A stretch of DNA of 64,000 bases, taken from NCBI RefSeq assembly GCF_000003815.2, contig NW_023365773.1, forward strand, positions 64,001-128,000. Direction: 5' to 3'. This stretch comes from Branchiostoma floridae. Its lineage: Eukaryota > Chordata > Leptocardii > Amphioxiformes > Branchiostomatidae. The position numbers and the translations under genes are program-made. This document shows positions 21,501 through 34,790 of the stretch, in pieces; position 1 is the first letter of the stretch; every line of letters starts with the position of its first letter. Below the pieces are notes generated by a model. It had not been told where the DNA came from and did not search any database. It saw only the letters and a list, made by a program, of their open reading frames with translations.

Positions 21501-22980
21501 ACACATCAGTTCTGTAAACCTTCCTTACTGTCCCCGTGTCACGGCTTGTCTGTAACGTACGGGTAAGTGACGGGGTGTCGGACAGTCGTTACGGGGACAG
21601 TTGACACTGTAGGCTCCATTACCTCCGTCAACATTGACTGTCTACGGTTACAGTCGACGGTTCAGGATCGGAAATGGGCCCACCTCGTCAGACATATGTT
21701 ATATGCAAATGCACAGTCCTTCTTAATTCATGGGTGATTGTGATATAAAAAGTTTATTTCTGCAAGATACATGTAAGACTCTTTCTTACTTTGAATGTAG
21801 TTTTTAAGCTTGTCAGATATCAATTAGTTATCCTGATTTTCTAAGTTATGCCCAACTCTTTTTACAAGTTGGAGATGATTGAGTATTTGGTATTGGTTGA
21901 TTGATTGATTGATTGGTTGGCTGGTTAAGTGACTGATAGATTAGTTGATGATTGATTAATTGATTGATACTTGATATTGTACGATTTTCCCGATTATTTA
22001 CACTGTAAATCCTTCGTTTTCTGGAAGATTGTCTCTATAACAGTCATGTTTCTCACACATGTGTACCCCCCTGATTATCAAGTGGTACAGGCCAAGGTCA
22101 GATTGTGATGATAGGTATGACAGCAATGTGGCCTGTGCCACTCTCCTGTGGGGGGTGACATTACTCAGGGTTGGCTATAAATCTTGCTGTATATTTGGTG
22201 TATTTTTGAGATAAGACCTGCCAGACACGGCTGATAAGAATGACCTATTTGTAAAGGTGACCCTCAATGTGCACCCATGGGGGAGGGGGGCGACCTTGAA
22301 CACATGCTGAATCCTACTCCACTGATAAGGCTTTGTTCAAGGTGATGATTGAAAAATACAGTTTCTCTATTTCTTAAACAGGCAGGGAATTCTTTTATAT
22401 GTCTTCAAGACAGAAAAACTTGGAGAGTTGCAAGCCGAAGTGATGTTTACGAAAGAAAATCAACTGTTTGTCAAAGATCGTGACCTCTGTGGTTTTCTGT
22501 GACATTAGTTACATACTTCAGGCTGCATTGTTGTAGACCACCAGGGAGGTATTCATCAGATCATAGGGAGTAGGGGAAAGTTTGGAATCTGAAAGTTCTC
22601 TAACTTGTAGGTCACTTCCAGACAGTTCTTAGACTTTATTTTTTGTTGCAAATTGCAAGTTGTTGGTTTTACACCATCATGTAACGTTAATGTGCATATA
22701 AATTACTGTTAATACACCTGGTCCTTATTTATCCTTACATATCCCTGATATGTTTAATACAAGATTTTAAGTTCAGCTTACAAGGGTTTAGAACCTGGCA
22801 GACAACTACTTTACAGAACCTGGCCTGTTACGTTTTTTTCCAATGACTTCTGTGTTCTTACGATCGTATTATATGCACTAATTGGCTCTAAAAACAGTCT
22901 CCATCTTCTTTGTAGGATATGAATTCATAGGATATAAAATCTGCTCTCCAACAAGATCTCTTCAGTGTCACTGATGAAAC
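21500..22980. other. Intergenic, mostly featureless
   Basis: Contains a short TGATTGAT microsatellite near 21896-21966 and nothing else I can support. Confidence 0.45.
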
Positions 22981-22987
22981 TAAAAGA

Positions 22988-23515
22988 CGATGGATGTTAT
23001 TTGAAATGTCTGACCGTTTCCAAATTTATCCAGTTGCTTGTTGATTAAAGAAGGATCCATTGTAACCCGTGATGGCATCCCTGATGATGTCCACGTTCAA
23101 GGTTCAAGGTTGTTGACTAATTGCTATTTAGTGTGTCTAAAATTTGACACCAGTTCTTCATGATCTATTATGTAAGATCATGTAATTTTGATCACTTTTC
23201 CTCCCAGCTGTGCCATGGAAGTGTGACATGTTCGTGTGAAAGTCAGAACTCTGCTCCACAAGTTCAGGCAGTAGAGTGACGGATGTTATTCAAAACATTG
23301 GACCGTTTCAAAATCATATCCGTGTTGCTTGAATAGTTGCTATTTAGCATATCTTATTTGCAGGATTTCTAAGTCTAACCTTCATCATTATGTAAGATTG
23401 TGTAATTTTGTCCGTATTCACTCCCAGCTGTTCTATGGAAGTGTGACATGTTCGTGTGAGAGTCAGGACTCTGCTAGGCAAGTTCAGGCTGTGGAGTATC
23501 CCATGCTGAGGGCTA
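22988..23515 (+). repeat. ~290-bp direct duplication
   Basis: GACGGATGTTATTTGAAATG at 22988 and GACGGATGTTATTCAAAAC at 23279 start two similar blocks. Both later contain GGAAGTGTGACATGTTCGTG and AGTCAG-ACTCTGCT. A fragment also occurs near 14778. Confidence 0.7.
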
Positions 23516-23542
23516 TCACATAGCTGGGATGCTGGGCGCGCT

Positions 23543-23875
23543 TTCAGGCACTCTGATCCTGATTATGGTAACCATGTATGTACACTCGTGTACGGACAAA
23601 TGCACCACATGTTCCATAACATGAGCTTGGAGGGAAAAACTTACAGCAACAGCAAATAGCTGTTCAGCATGTAACTTGGCTTTTTCAGGTTGCAGTCTCA
23701 GTCTATATGCAGAGTCTGATCCTGCATATAAACTGTTCCGTTCAACAAGTAACTTTTTTTTAGTTCCAAGGCTTTTTCTGGCACTCAGATCCTGATCATT
23801 GTAACCGTGTACACTCATGTACGTACATGTTCCGTAACACATTAAGCTGTGGGGGAAAAACTTACAGCAAATTGT
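23543..23875 (+). repeat. ~225-bp direct duplication
   Basis: Blocks with CACTCTGATCCTGAT / CACTCAGATCCTGAT and GGGAAAAACTTACAGCAA at both ends recur about 225 bp apart. Confidence 0.65.
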
Positions 23876-23879
23876 CTAA

Positions 23880-25400
23880 GTGTTAACAAGTGTCTTAAAG
23901 TTTATTTTAGACGGTTATTCTCAAACCAGCAAGGCTTTGATTTCAAATTGAAATGTTTTATCGAGTAAGTTTAAGAAGCCCTCCTGGTTTTACATACAGT
24001 TAGTAATCTGCAGATTTAGTTTTAACTAAAAATTATGTATACAATCATGAAATTAGGCAGTCAACACTTCTTGATAACTGTATGCAAATGTTAGACAGAA
24101 AATTCAGTGGAGGCAACAATTTGCACTGAGTCTCCATTTTATTCACAAGTTGGAATTATTGTATGTTTTGAGTGACTGCCTTTCATTTCTTTTATAAACT
24201 TTAATTCTATTTCTTGAGCCCCCTACCTACATGTACAATATGTCTGGCCATAATAACTTTGCAAAGTGTCATGACTGTAGTCTAATACTTTCCTGGCTGT
24301 GCTTACGGCCCCGGTGTTGATCATACATGTCACTTCTCCCCCCTGACATGCCCTAAACAGTCTGGATGCCGGGCTGTGACAGAACCCAGCCTGCCGCGTT
24401 GCAGTGAGTGATGGTACACAGGTGCACTTTAACTGAGCCTGGCGTCGTCTTAGTAACAATGTCTTAGAACAACTCAATAAAAGTAAAAGTATGTAGTTGC
24501 ATAGCCTTTTATAAGGCCATAGTGGCAGGGTTGTTAAAACTGTGTCCAGGGCACGGTATTGGAAGGTGGAGCCCATCCCTCTGGCTGCATACAATTTTGG
24601 AGCTTCGAAAATTAAGATGAACCTAAATTCCAAGTTCAAGCACTATGACAGACATTCTACCATTTCAATGTCAAGAATATGGTGTATATTAGACTTTGAT
24701 ATCTTTAAAAACCAGAGCACCCACAGGAAAAAATTGGGTGTATAGGACCAATTTTGGGTGCACCTTGTTGCACATGCACCCAGTATTTCAAGCTCTGTAC
24801 ACAGGGCTCAGACTTACTAATGTCTGCATGCCTGCCTGCCTGACTAAAGTGAGTGATGTGCCACAGGTGCACCATAACCAAGCAGCCCCCGAGCCTGACG
24901 TCTTCTTAAATGGCTTAGGACGACTCACTAACGTCTTAGAAAGTTGTGATAAATCTTGAGACAGCTGACAGGGTGTGAGGGTCTGGTTTAGTCAGTATAG
25001 AGACCGATGACATGCGGGACTAAATGTTATAATCTACCTCAACTTATGGGTCTCAGAAACACTGTTTCCTGCATTTTGAGGGCCTGGATTTTGATAATTT
25101 GAAATAAAACCAACATTTTAGACTTGCTTTATCTATACCTGGACCCAGGTCGTTAAAGCAAAAACTTGTACAGGAAAACTAGAAAAAAAGTTTAAAACCA
25201 CATAGTTTAGGGCCAGAGTTAGAGCTCCATCTGGGGTGTCAATATATAGGCCTGGGGTGTTAGAAATTGTTATTGGGTGGGTCGACTACTTTCTCTTTGC
25301 ATCCAGTGGCTGAATTGTGAGGAGTTTAATGATAAATGAAATAAGACCCAACATTTTGTACCTTCAAAAGTTCCCCTCTACACTGGTTGATCACATCACA
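23880..25400. other. Intergenic, fragments only
   Basis: Holds a piece of the GGGTGCACC-type TIR element (24700-24806, ending TATTTCAAGCTCTGTAC) and no gene that I can support. Confidence 0.45.
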
Positions 25401-25407
25401 GCGTACT

Positions 25408-25680
25408 GCCAGGGATACAAATCACAGCATACTGGGGTACAAATCACAGAATACTGGGGTACAAATCACAGCGTACTGGGGTACAAATCACAGAATACTG
25501 GGGTACAAATCACAGCGTACAGGGGTACAAATCACAGCATACAGGGGTACAAATTACAGGATACTGGGGTGGGGGTACAAATCACAGCATACTGGGGTAC
25601 AAATCACAGCGTACTGGGGTACAAATCACAGCGTACTGGGGTACAAATCACAGCATACTGAGGTACAAATCACAGCATAG
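25408..25680 (+). repeat. 22-bp minisatellite TACAAATCACAGC(A/G)TACTGGGG
   Basis: About 13 near-perfect copies of a 22 bp unit, with CATACT/CGTACT/GAATACT variants. The open frames across it are repeat artefacts. Confidence 0.95.
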
Positions 25681-25730
25681 GGCCAACCACTAAGCTCAAC
25701 TGCCCTGGAGAGAATCCAAGCCCTGGTAAG

Positions 25731-25942
25731 TACTGTAAATGCATTTAAATTCACGGGGATTTAATTTCACGGTAGCGGGGAAAAGGACTTTTTGCAGTGG
25801 TTTTAATTTTGCGGTAACACGTAAGACTGCAGTCTAATACCATAATAGAAAAATGTTCGCGGTGGTTTTAAGTTCGCGGTAAAGTGGTCACCGCGAAAAC
25901 CGCGAACATTAATCTACCGCGAACATTTCTGCATTTACAGTA
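25731..25942. mobile_element. MITE-like element, TACTGTAAATGC family (most complete copy)
   Basis: Begins TACTGTAAATGCATTTAAAT and ends TTTCTGCATTTACAGTA. Inside are GGTTTTAAGTTCGCGG and its inverse CCGCGAACATT in opposed arms. About 212 bp, no coding capacity. Confidence 0.85.
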
Positions 25943-27350
25943 AGTAGCCAGGTGGGGAGTTACACATGGAAGTGTTAGCTTGAAGTGAAGCCCACAGATA
26001 AACTGCAGAATTCCGGGCCCAAAGAAGGAGAGTTTTAGGCGGCCCCTAAAATAGGTTTGCCAGGTGCAGACATCTAAGCCTTAAACAAGACTGTGTGAGA
26101 GCCGTGAGATGAAAGTCTTGTGCTGCAAATGTAGAAAAGGCTTTAAGGGTTGTTTCTTCCTTCCTGTCTCTAACAAGGTCCAGCCTTGTAAGGGTTACAT
26201 GTTGTATACCATCATTGTTTCAACTATGTCAAATGACTCAGGCCACACTGACTTAGTTTCATGGATGACATCCTCTGGAGACTCCAAAACTAATGCGCAA
26301 GGGCAGAAAAAAGGAAAATCCAGCAACAACAAAAAATGCTGCTAAACCACAGGACTAAACATGCAGTCCATGGGTTGGTTTGTCTTATGTTTGCCTCAGA
26401 CTATAGGGACACTCAGTAAGAAACAAATTTAGTATGTTTTATTGCCATTCTTGTTTAAGAAGGGAACAAGGGCGCTGTTCCAGGGCATTCTTGTCTGTTT
26501 CTTCTGCATCTGTTTGTTTATCAAGAGGACAATACTGCAGAACAAAATGTCAAGCGACGAAGTTCTGTCAGAATTCTTCCTTTACTGAATATGTAGGAAC
26601 CTACTGTAACAGTGATTAACAGTGCCTGTCAGTGTAGGTTTTAAGGTCTGCTGAAAATTACTCCAGACTCAAACAATGTCCAGACCACGAAAGCTCTCCT
26701 AATGCCCTTTTTAAGTGGAGCATAATCAATCATTTAATTAGTAAATTCATGTAATGGGACAGCACAAATCAAAGCTATGGCAATCAGTGAATTCTATATG
26801 TAACGGGTGCCCAAATGTAGCATACAGCTTAGCATACATTCAACTAATTTGGCATAAGATATAGCCAGAGCCTTTCTGAATTTATTTCACTGGGTAAACC
26901 GTTAACCCCATGCAACCCCCACATACACATGCACTGTATGTCTGAATGCACTATCTGCAGAACCTAGCACTATAATTAACAAGAAGGTTTCGTGTGATAG
27001 AAATTGCCAGATAGAATTATTTGGTTTCTGAATTTTTTTTGGGGGGAAACAGCCTTTGAATGTCTGGAAATTTCATTACAGCAATGGCTAAAAACTTGTG
27101 TTAATACTTATAATGAAATGACTCCAATGTCTTACTAAAGCCTTGTCTCCTTTACAAAGATCTGAGGCCTCCCTCGATATGTTTATAGCCTAATCCTCTC
27201 CTTGTCTCATTAACTAATAGGTTTCTGTGGCTGCCTGAGGCTCGTTAGCTAACGAGCAGGGAGCCAGTCGTGTTATCTGACAGCCGGCTTCTCAAAATAA
27301 TCAGCCGCGGACTTGTGAACATTCCTGTGGCTGAGACCTCTTGTGAGGGG
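25943..27350. other. Intergenic, no feature seen
   Basis: No exon-like frame with splice signals. The short open frames (for example at 26109) have no supporting context. Confidence 0.45.
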
Positions 27351-27352
27351 AG

Positions 27353-27814
27353 GGCTCGAAATACCACCTGCATGATGGTAGCAGAACACAGTTTTCGGCC
27401 TATGGGGATTTCTGTAGTTAAGGACAACAAGGTGACTTTTTTACCCCTACGTAATAGACCACGGGGGTCGCGGATAAATACTGTGGGCTGCGACCTTATG
27501 CAGGTTAGTGCAGGTAAAACTGGAGCTGTGCAGGTATTTCTGGTGTCTACCTGTGCCTAACCTGTACTGACTGTTTGTCATACATTACTATGATGTAGGG
27601 GTACTAGTATGTGGATTTTTACTAGCTTCATTGACTAGTACCTCCTATGAATTGCAAAAGAAATAATTAAGCAATGGTTTCAGTACAATTTTAGTATGAT
27701 CCATACTTCCTAAATTCAGAGTGGTGCAGGTAAAATTTGTCTGGTGCAGCTAATTTTCAATGCTGCCTGCACCAGTGCAGGTACATGTATGCAGAAAAAA
27801 GGATTTCGAGCCCT
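27353..27814. mobile_element. TIR element, GGGCTCGAAAT family
   Basis: AGGGCTCGAAATACCACC at the left and GGATTTCGAGCCCTGTC at the right are inverted termini. The interior has CTGCACC/GGTGCAG motifs in both orientations. Same family as 12586-12931. Confidence 0.7.
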
Positions 27815-29590
27815 GTCTTTTGAGGGTAGGGCCGCACGGCCGCAGAAAAAAGATGGGAGCCTTAAGTGGCTGCTTGAGAGCTGGATCAGGTTTCGGGTTC
27901 TTGAAATGTACATCTTTAAGAAATACAGGGAATCTTGGAGAAAAGTAAATGTCTTTTGGACAAGTTTTTAGAAGAAATGTGGTCACCATACTGTCAGTAT
28001 TGAAGAAAGACATAGATTCTTCAGTTCAGTTCAGTTCAGTTCATCCTCTTGGAGGTGACACCTGTGTCTCCACTCGTTTCTGTCCAGCATTACTGATCGG
28101 AGATTCTTAAGCACCTGGTTAAGACCTGGATTAAGTTTCCGGTTCTTGAAATGTTCATCTTTTAAAGGTATAAAGAATCTTGGAGATAAAAACGACTCTT
28201 GAACAAGCACAAGTCTTAGAATTCATGTATTATGTGGTGTAAAGGATGATGATTGAAAAAAGACGCAATTTACCTGCTGCATTTAAACAATGCTGTGGTG
28301 CAGATAGTGCAGTTATGAAAAGGAAATAGTGGCGTCATTATTTCCCAATGGAGAGTTTAGTTCGAAAATAAAACAACCAGCACCTCGAACGTTTCCACAT
28401 TTCCAGCATGTACAGTATGTAAAGCGCCTCCCCTCATCTGTTGAAAACATTTCTTGTGTATTTTGTTAGCTTTGGGAGTTAAGTCTGCGGAACAAAACAC
28501 TCGTCACTTATGCGATCCGTTTAGAGTCGGCGCTTTTAAACGCTCATTAAAACTTCCATACAATTTATTAAAACATCTAAATGTATCAATGGAAGCGACC
28601 CATTTTTGACCTTGGGTCATGGTTGCGGTTTAACCTACATTTAATCTGCACAAGGTCACTTCAAAAGGTCACCGTTGAGGTCGTCAAAAAGTCTTATAGC
28701 GTCAGGTCCTGTCAACATTTTGGCTCCTGCGGACAAGTTTCTGATTTTATCTCAATTTCTCTGTCCAGTTTTAATCCACTCTCAAGGAAATTGGATTGGG
28801 GAGTTTACAGAGCGCATTTTGGGGATAAGGCGACCATTTTGAGTAGTCTAATGCTGACTTTGACGTTAAGACTGGATTTTCAGGTTCCCTTCATATGTAT
28901 GTTTGAAGGTTACTTTATATTCGAATTCTTCAATGCATGCATTCATCAGCATTGGCTAGACATTGTGAATTGGTGCACTGAATCAAGAGTTTGAATCATA
29001 TTGCTATGATGAATAACAGATTTTATTTTTCTTGCTCCAGGTTTCATTGGTGCCACATTGCTATGTATAAAGAATATTCAAGCATATTGCGTTTTTTTCA
29101 ACCATTGAATGGAAGAAAAATTCAAATGTAAACCTTTTGCTTCCAAATGTTCAGATAAATGTCGTAAATTGAGACTGACAGCTTTAAAGCCAGCTGTATT
29201 TTCATGGCACAGAGAAATCACAATTTAAAACATTTCTTTTACAGACGGATGCTTCTGAAACTGCTCCACGAAGATCCTCCTCAAACGTAACCCGATCTCC
29301 TCAGCTCAGGTGTCTTGAAGGAATTTCTCCAAGGAATGTGTGTTTCTTGGTGCGAGTCTATTTTTGGGTCTCCTGATGAGTAATGAGCTATTTTTAGCGT
29401 CCCAGCTGGAAGCACCTGAGCTGTCCCCAGAAATGTGACCTAGTTTCACCTGGAGGATTAGGATCAAGTCAAACTTTTCATTTCATTTTATTTTTAAACT
29501 TTCTGGCAATATGTTCACCTGGTTGTACGACAGAGGGTGGCAAGATATAGACTCCTTTGCAGTCTTCAAACGGGGTTGGATTTTATTGAG
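27815..29590. other. Intergenic, no feature seen
   Basis: A TTCAG pentamer repeat at 28019-28041 and a diverged duplication (27875-27960 / 28120-28210). The 137-residue open frame at 28581 is not protein-like. Confidence 0.45.
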
Positions 29591-29593
29591 GGG

Positions 29594-29757
29594 GGTCGTT
29601 GGTTCGCGATTTTCAACGTTGGCGTCGGGACGGGGCAAAATCGCTATCACGGCAAACTCCCTTTCACAGCAAACTCCCTTCCTCGGCAAACTCCCTTTCC
29701 CAGTACAAGAGAACCCAGCCAACGTTGAAGCCAACGTTGAAAATCACGAACCAACCC
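29594..29757. mobile_element. Inverted-repeat element with a CAAACTCCCTT core
   Basis: Arm 29594-29623 (GGTTCGCGATTTTCAACGTT) is the inverse of 29730-29757. Between them lie three copies of GGCAAACTCCCTT-like sequence. Extended hairpin potential. Confidence 0.75.
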
Positions 29758-29759
29758 AA

Positions 29760-30890
29760 AGCTTTTTTTAAAATTCCTTAATTCGCTCATTTGTAGGGAC
29801 CAATCAGCACCCTCATTTGACCCAATCAAACTGAGAGAGTGTCTCTCAGCTGTGTGATTTTTTATCGCTCTCTCCCTGATAAGTGCCAAACATAGCAGCA
29901 CGTTTTCCAACTTAAACCCTACCCCTTACGGCAGTTTTCCTGTTGCTGGCTTGTTAGGGGCCAGTTTGACAAGCGAGAATGTCATGGAGTTGTCACTTCT
30001 AACTCCACATTTGTCTGTGAGTCTCCAGCACTGCCTGTAACTATGACAGGATCAAAGCATACCTAAAGTCTCCATGTAAGGCCACCAGAACATGATTTAT
30101 CAATGGGTTTCTACAGAGATTTAACAACCAGCATGCTAAGGTAGCTGTTTCTCATCGAATATGTATAGGTTGCAGGGTAAGACAGCAGGAAGAAAGTTAA
30201 AAACAAACAGAACAGTGAGGTTAAATTTTTTTCCCTGTGTCGAGCAATTATTGCAATTCATGATATAAACTCCTCATCTTTAAGGCCTAGAAAATTGTGG
30301 GCTTTTATATTCTCAGCAATCCTTGACAGCTTTTTTACTCTAAAAGATCATGTCAGGACATTTAGATATTAGAACTCTAAAGAGGCAAAAAAATAAAAGC
30401 CTTTTAATAGGATCATTTTGATACAGGGTGATTTATGATCTCATCGTTCTACAAGGCCATTGTCAAGATTTTTATCTTTTTCAATCTAAAGCTGTTTTCC
30501 ATCAGACAGACTTTGCTACAATGTCTGGATTTGTGGCAGTTCTGCAATGTGGCCATCTGCTGAAAGTGGCGAGATTTATGGTCTCATTGAGAGGTTTATA
30601 CAGTGCCCTGGGGAAGAGAATCTGCTCCAGATCTATCCTGGGAAGGAGAATGCTGCCCCACGGCCAAGACCACATGGTAGCACTCTATACTCCTGTTTCT
30701 AGTTTGTCAATTTGGAGTGAAAAAATAGGAGGTAAAGAATTCCAGTTCATTTGGAAAAATCAATGTTTAACATTCATTAATTTTAGTAAAATGAATGGTT
30801 TGATTTGATGAATTGAACATTGTATCATGGCACTACATATTGAAAACTTAATGCCCTTGGAGCTTATATTAGGCAAAAAAAAGTCAGGGA
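29760..30890. other. Intergenic, no feature seen
   Basis: No supported gene, RNA or repeat. The 126-residue frame at 30428 lacks protein-like composition. Confidence 0.4.
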
Positions 30891-30894
30891 TCCA

Positions 30895-31037
30895 TTTTCA
30901 CACCTAGGTGGAGTGAGGAAAGTCGTGTAAAGTGCATTTTCCAAAGGCACAACATCAGTGGCATGTCATGATTCAAACCCAGGACTTTATTGTCCTGGGC
31001 CAAACACCTTACAGTTATGCCACATGACCCCACATAA
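30895..31037 (-). mobile_element. tRNA-derived SINE
   Basis: On the minus strand: GTGGCATAACTGTAAGGTG (A-box-like), GGGTTTGAATCATGAC (B-box), then GATGTTGTGCCTTTGG and GCACTTTACACGACTTTCC, a tail also seen near 21159 and 41056. Head-plus-shared-tail structure fits a SINE. Confidence 0.65.
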
Positions 31038-31070
31038 ACGTTATCCATCGAAGCATTTTACAGATGCTTT

Positions 31071-31235
31071 TGCCTTGGACATCTGGATTTTTTAATGTTT
31101 TACCAAAAAAATGAGTGTCTCTGTTACGTTTAGCTGATACTCTCAGTTTGGCTTACTGGAAAGCTATTCTACCATCCCTTTCAACAACTTGTGCAGATGT
31201 TATGTACGGTATGACATGACAGGCTCAATGTACCA
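31071..31235 (+). repeat. Dispersed repeat, copy 1 (pair at 32890-33052)
   Basis: Shares GTGTCTCTGTTA-GTTTAGCTGA, CAGTTTGGCTTACTG and AGGCTCAATGTACC with 32890-33052 in the same order and orientation, about 1.8 kb apart. Confidence 0.7.
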
Positions 31236-31409
31236 TTTCTTAAAGCTCACTCCCCCTATAAGTGGACATATGCAAACCATTGCCAGTCTTTGGGCCGTGA
31301 AATGCTGAGAGCTACATGTGGCTTATATTACACACTTTTCCCCATTCTCAGCTTCCTTCCACCCAGCTGCTGACAGATTCTCCTGGAATTTCTGCATGGA
31401 ATGCTGACT

Positions 31410-31790
31410 TCCATACCTTTGTCCCTACATGGCCTGTACCCATGGTAGGGGATGTATATGGGGGGCTACCTTACACTGACTTCCATACCTCTGTCCCTAC
31501 ATGGCCCAGACCCATGGTAGGGAGCATGCATGGGGTGCTACCTTCAGACATGCACATGGCGAGGCTGATAAAATGGGCGTTCTGGCTTTGCTTAACTCAA
31601 AATGTATGCACCAAATATGTTCATTAGAATTCACTGAACCCATGATACATGTAGGGGGTGTGTATGGGGGGCTACCTTTGGATATGGAGAGGCGATGGGA
31701 TTAAGTGCTATATAGACATTCTGACTTTGCTTAATGCTAAATTCAGGCACCAAATATGTTAACTTGACATAGAATTCACTGGTTACACTC
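31410..31790 (+). repeat. Short-period tandem repeat, CCCATGGTAGGG units
   Basis: CTTCCATACCT-TGTCCCTACATGGCC and GTATGGGGGGCTACCTT recur at ~78 bp, followed by two copies of a TTCTG-CTTTGCTTAA / CACCAAATATGTT block. Confidence 0.7.
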
Positions 31791-31799
31791 TACGCGAAT

Positions 31800-32885
31800 T
31801 TTGAGCTGCCTAGCAAAAAATCATGTGGAATTACAAGTAGAATGGCTGTTAACACGCTACATAACAGGGTATATGCAGGCCCCCTGTGGCCTGGCTGGGT
31901 TGCTTGAGGAGTATTATTGGAGTCAGGGGTTAGCAAACCAGTGTAGGGGAGGTCCCCTCAGGTTTGGGGTAATTTATCATGGTCATGAAAGAGAACATGT
32001 TTAACTTACAAAACTCATGTTTAATCTGTATGTCATCAACGGCAGCAGATCAAAGTTGAAATATTTCTAAACTATTTCTTTTCAGATTCTTAACAGATGG
32101 AAACTGTATGAATTTTACAACCTATCTAAAATTGATAAAATCAATTGTTAAAAGTCATTCTGCCAATCACTAATAGAGCAAAGATTGGTAATATTTTTAG
32201 ATACTAGAAATACTGGGAAACAGTTGCAAGATCTTTGTGATTTCAACTTTGTCTTTGTTGGTGCTTTCCTTATTTTGGCACCAGCTTTGTATAAGTTACA
32301 GGTCAAGTAGCACTGCATGGGGAAGGCGACAAACGTTTGCTGAGTCCTCGATAGGGTCACATTGTTGCGCAATCTTGTTTTACGTTTCCGCTATTTTGTA
32401 CATTGTTTTTCAGGCGTATCTTTTGATGTTTTAACAAGTTGGGAGCTTATCACAGTTATAAACAGTCCATTATCACAATCCTGCGGTCACACTAGCTTGT
32501 GTTTCCTGGGACTGATTCAGTTTTACTCTCCACTTCTTGGAAGAAAGAGAGAAGTAAGCGGTACAAGCCATGTCAAGTTGTATATTATGTTTCAATTACT
32601 CAACCTCTCTCCGCTAGCCACAGCCTGACGGAAGCCAGGGTGTTTGGGAAGAGGGTGTTGATGTTGGGACTTTGCTGCAACTGTGTGTTTTTGTGTTCCA
32701 GCTCTCAGTGGGACAGAGTGTCTTTTGTTAGGATGTACACAACAAGTTCTGTGTGTCTCAAGTGTTTTCATTGTCTGGATCTCAGATTTAACTTTCACTT
32801 AAGCATCTAAATGACAGAAGACAGAGAAGAGATTGCCTACACTGGGTGGTCAACTTAAGAGTTTAAGAGTTAATGGGTAGAAAAT
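31800..32885. other. Intergenic, no feature seen
   Basis: No supported gene or repeat. Confidence 0.4.
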
Positions 32886-33399
32886 TGCCTTTGTCACCTG
32901 GATTTTTGGATGTTTTACAAAAAACAAATCAGTGTCTCTGTTATGTTTAGCTGAAAGTTTCAGTTTGGCTTACTGCAAAGCTATTCTTCCACCAGTTTCA
33001 ACAAGTTGTACAAATAGTATGTACAGCATGATTATACAGGCTCAATGTACCAGGGAATTTCCAAGCTCGTTTTCTTAAGATAGAGGGGACTGCAACTTGC
33101 AACTGCAGGGTTTTTATCCTGGGAACTGCAACCCTTTCCATTGGAGCATGGAAGTACAATGAGGAATGACAATTTTGTTTGAACTTATTAAACAACACTT
33201 ACAGACATGTTACAACCACTTATGTAAGTAATAGTATGTAATGGCAGTCATGTATCAAGAAGGTTCAAAGCAGAAATAAATTAATTGACATATCTAGGAC
33301 ATTAGAAGTCCCTATCACTTCAGATGGGTAACGGCAATAGAGCTGAACAAAGACGAGCACAAAAATCATGTCATAAATTTGCATGGATTTAGATGGACG

Positions 33400-33646
33400 T
33401 CATAGAGATTCACTGATGCCAAAGCTCGTTATAGAAGGTGAGAATCTTTTCAAAAACATTTTAGAGATATTTTGGTATTGTCCAGCTGGTGCCCCCGGTG
33501 GAAGTGATACGGAGTGACAGGACCTGACTAGGATGTAGCTTTCAACATTACCGAGGACGCCCGTGGCGGTGAGGAGGTCTGCAGACTGAGGCACGTCATA
33601 GCGGCTGATACTGAGGCCGGCCAGCTGCTGGAGGCTGCTGCAACTC
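33400..33646 (-). CDS. Possible last exon of an unknown minus-strand gene
   Basis: After a TTTGTGACAG acceptor the minus strand reads SCSSLQQLAGLSISRYDVPQ and SADLLTATGVLG, then stays open through CHSVSLPPGAPAGQYQ to a TGA near 33400; alternatively it may end at a GTAATG donor after ...GVL. The frame is protein-like and in phase 0 with the candidate exon at 35935-36032. The acceptor and first exon bases are copied in the tandem array just upstream (33790-34300), as at proven exon edges in this window. I do not recognise the protein. Confidence 0.35.
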
Positions 33647-33789
33647 TGTCACAAACTGTCCGTTTTCTTCTGAAGCACTCACACAGAATTCCTGTTGGTG
33701 TCACAGTACTGTTTATACTCCTTTGGAAATAGTCTTCAAGTGGTCACAGATGTAGTACAACTGAATAGTAGACATTGAGCAGTACTCTG

Positions 33790-34400
33790 TTGAGCTGCAA
33801 CTCTGTCACAAACCGATTTCTTCTGACGCACACAGACGGTATTCCTGTTGCTCAGCTACAGTACTGTTTATACTCCTTTGGAAATAGTCTTCAAGTGGTC
33901 CGAGATGTAGTACAACTGAATAGTAGACATTGAGCAGTACTCTGTTGAGCTGCAACTCTGTCACAAATCGATTTTCTTCTGACGCACACAGACGGTATTC
34001 CTGTTGTTACAGCACTGTTTATCATCCTTTGGAAATAGTCTTCAACTTGACATTCAAGTAGTCCCAGATACAGTACAACTGGCTAGTGGACTTGTGCAGT
34101 ACTATAGTTCAGCTGAAACAAACTGTGCAGCAATCTTCTTCTTCTTCTGAACCTTTCACAGTATTCCTGTTGTTACAGCACTGTTTATCATCCTTTGGAA
34201 ATGGGCTTCAACTTGACATTCAAGTAGTCCCAGATGAAGTACAACTGGCTGATGGACATTGCTGCTCACATGATGTACACTTATCACTGTCGAGCTGCAA
34301 CTCTGACACAAACTGTACAGACAGTATAAGTTGTGTTTTTATTACAGCAAACTCCTCCAGCTGTGACAGTTGTTGCATCCTGTGGCACTCTGGAACATTG
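33790..34400 (-). repeat. Tandem array carrying an acceptor-like edge
   Basis: Units of ~155-185 bp starting near 33795, 33950, 34111 and 34296, the real or founder edge being at 33638. Each carries CTGCAACTCTGTCACAAA on plus, i.e. GACAG|AGTTGCAG on minus, plus AATAGTCTTCAA and GTACAACTG-TAGT-GACATTG segments. Confidence 0.8.
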
Positions 34401-34790
34401 TGATGATGTTGCAAGTGATGATGTACCATTGCATCCATGTTCTTGTCATGTCCTTCAACTTTGAAATTCCTTTTTTGATAACACAGACTTATGAATTTGA
34501 CTGTTCAAGTTGTAGTTCCTCATGATCAGAATGTGTTGCAGGTAGTAGTGTCACGATGTTGCAATTGTGTTCAACATTTTTTGATAGAATACAGCAACAG
34601 AATCACCACAAATTGCGGCAGTTCGAGGTACAGGTATCGGGTTCTTCTGACTCTAACAAACAAGTGTTGGTGTTGTCACCAGGTTTGAGTCCTCAGAATA
34701 TCCGGGTAATGACCAAGGTTTATCCCTCACTTGCTGCCACCCCAAGAAGTAGATAATGGTCCTGCCAAATATTCCCAAAAAGCCTTGGAG

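Noticed and set aside
24223-24639. 138-residue minus-strand open frame
   Set aside because: Composition and lack of any domain or splice signals suggest chance; no supporting neighbour.
25317-25680. CRISPR-like regular repeat
   Set aside because: 22-bp units directly abut with no unique spacers: a minisatellite in a eukaryotic genome.
28581-28994. 137-residue plus-strand open frame
   Set aside because: No recognisable motif, odd composition, no splice or promoter context, AT-rich intergenic DNA.
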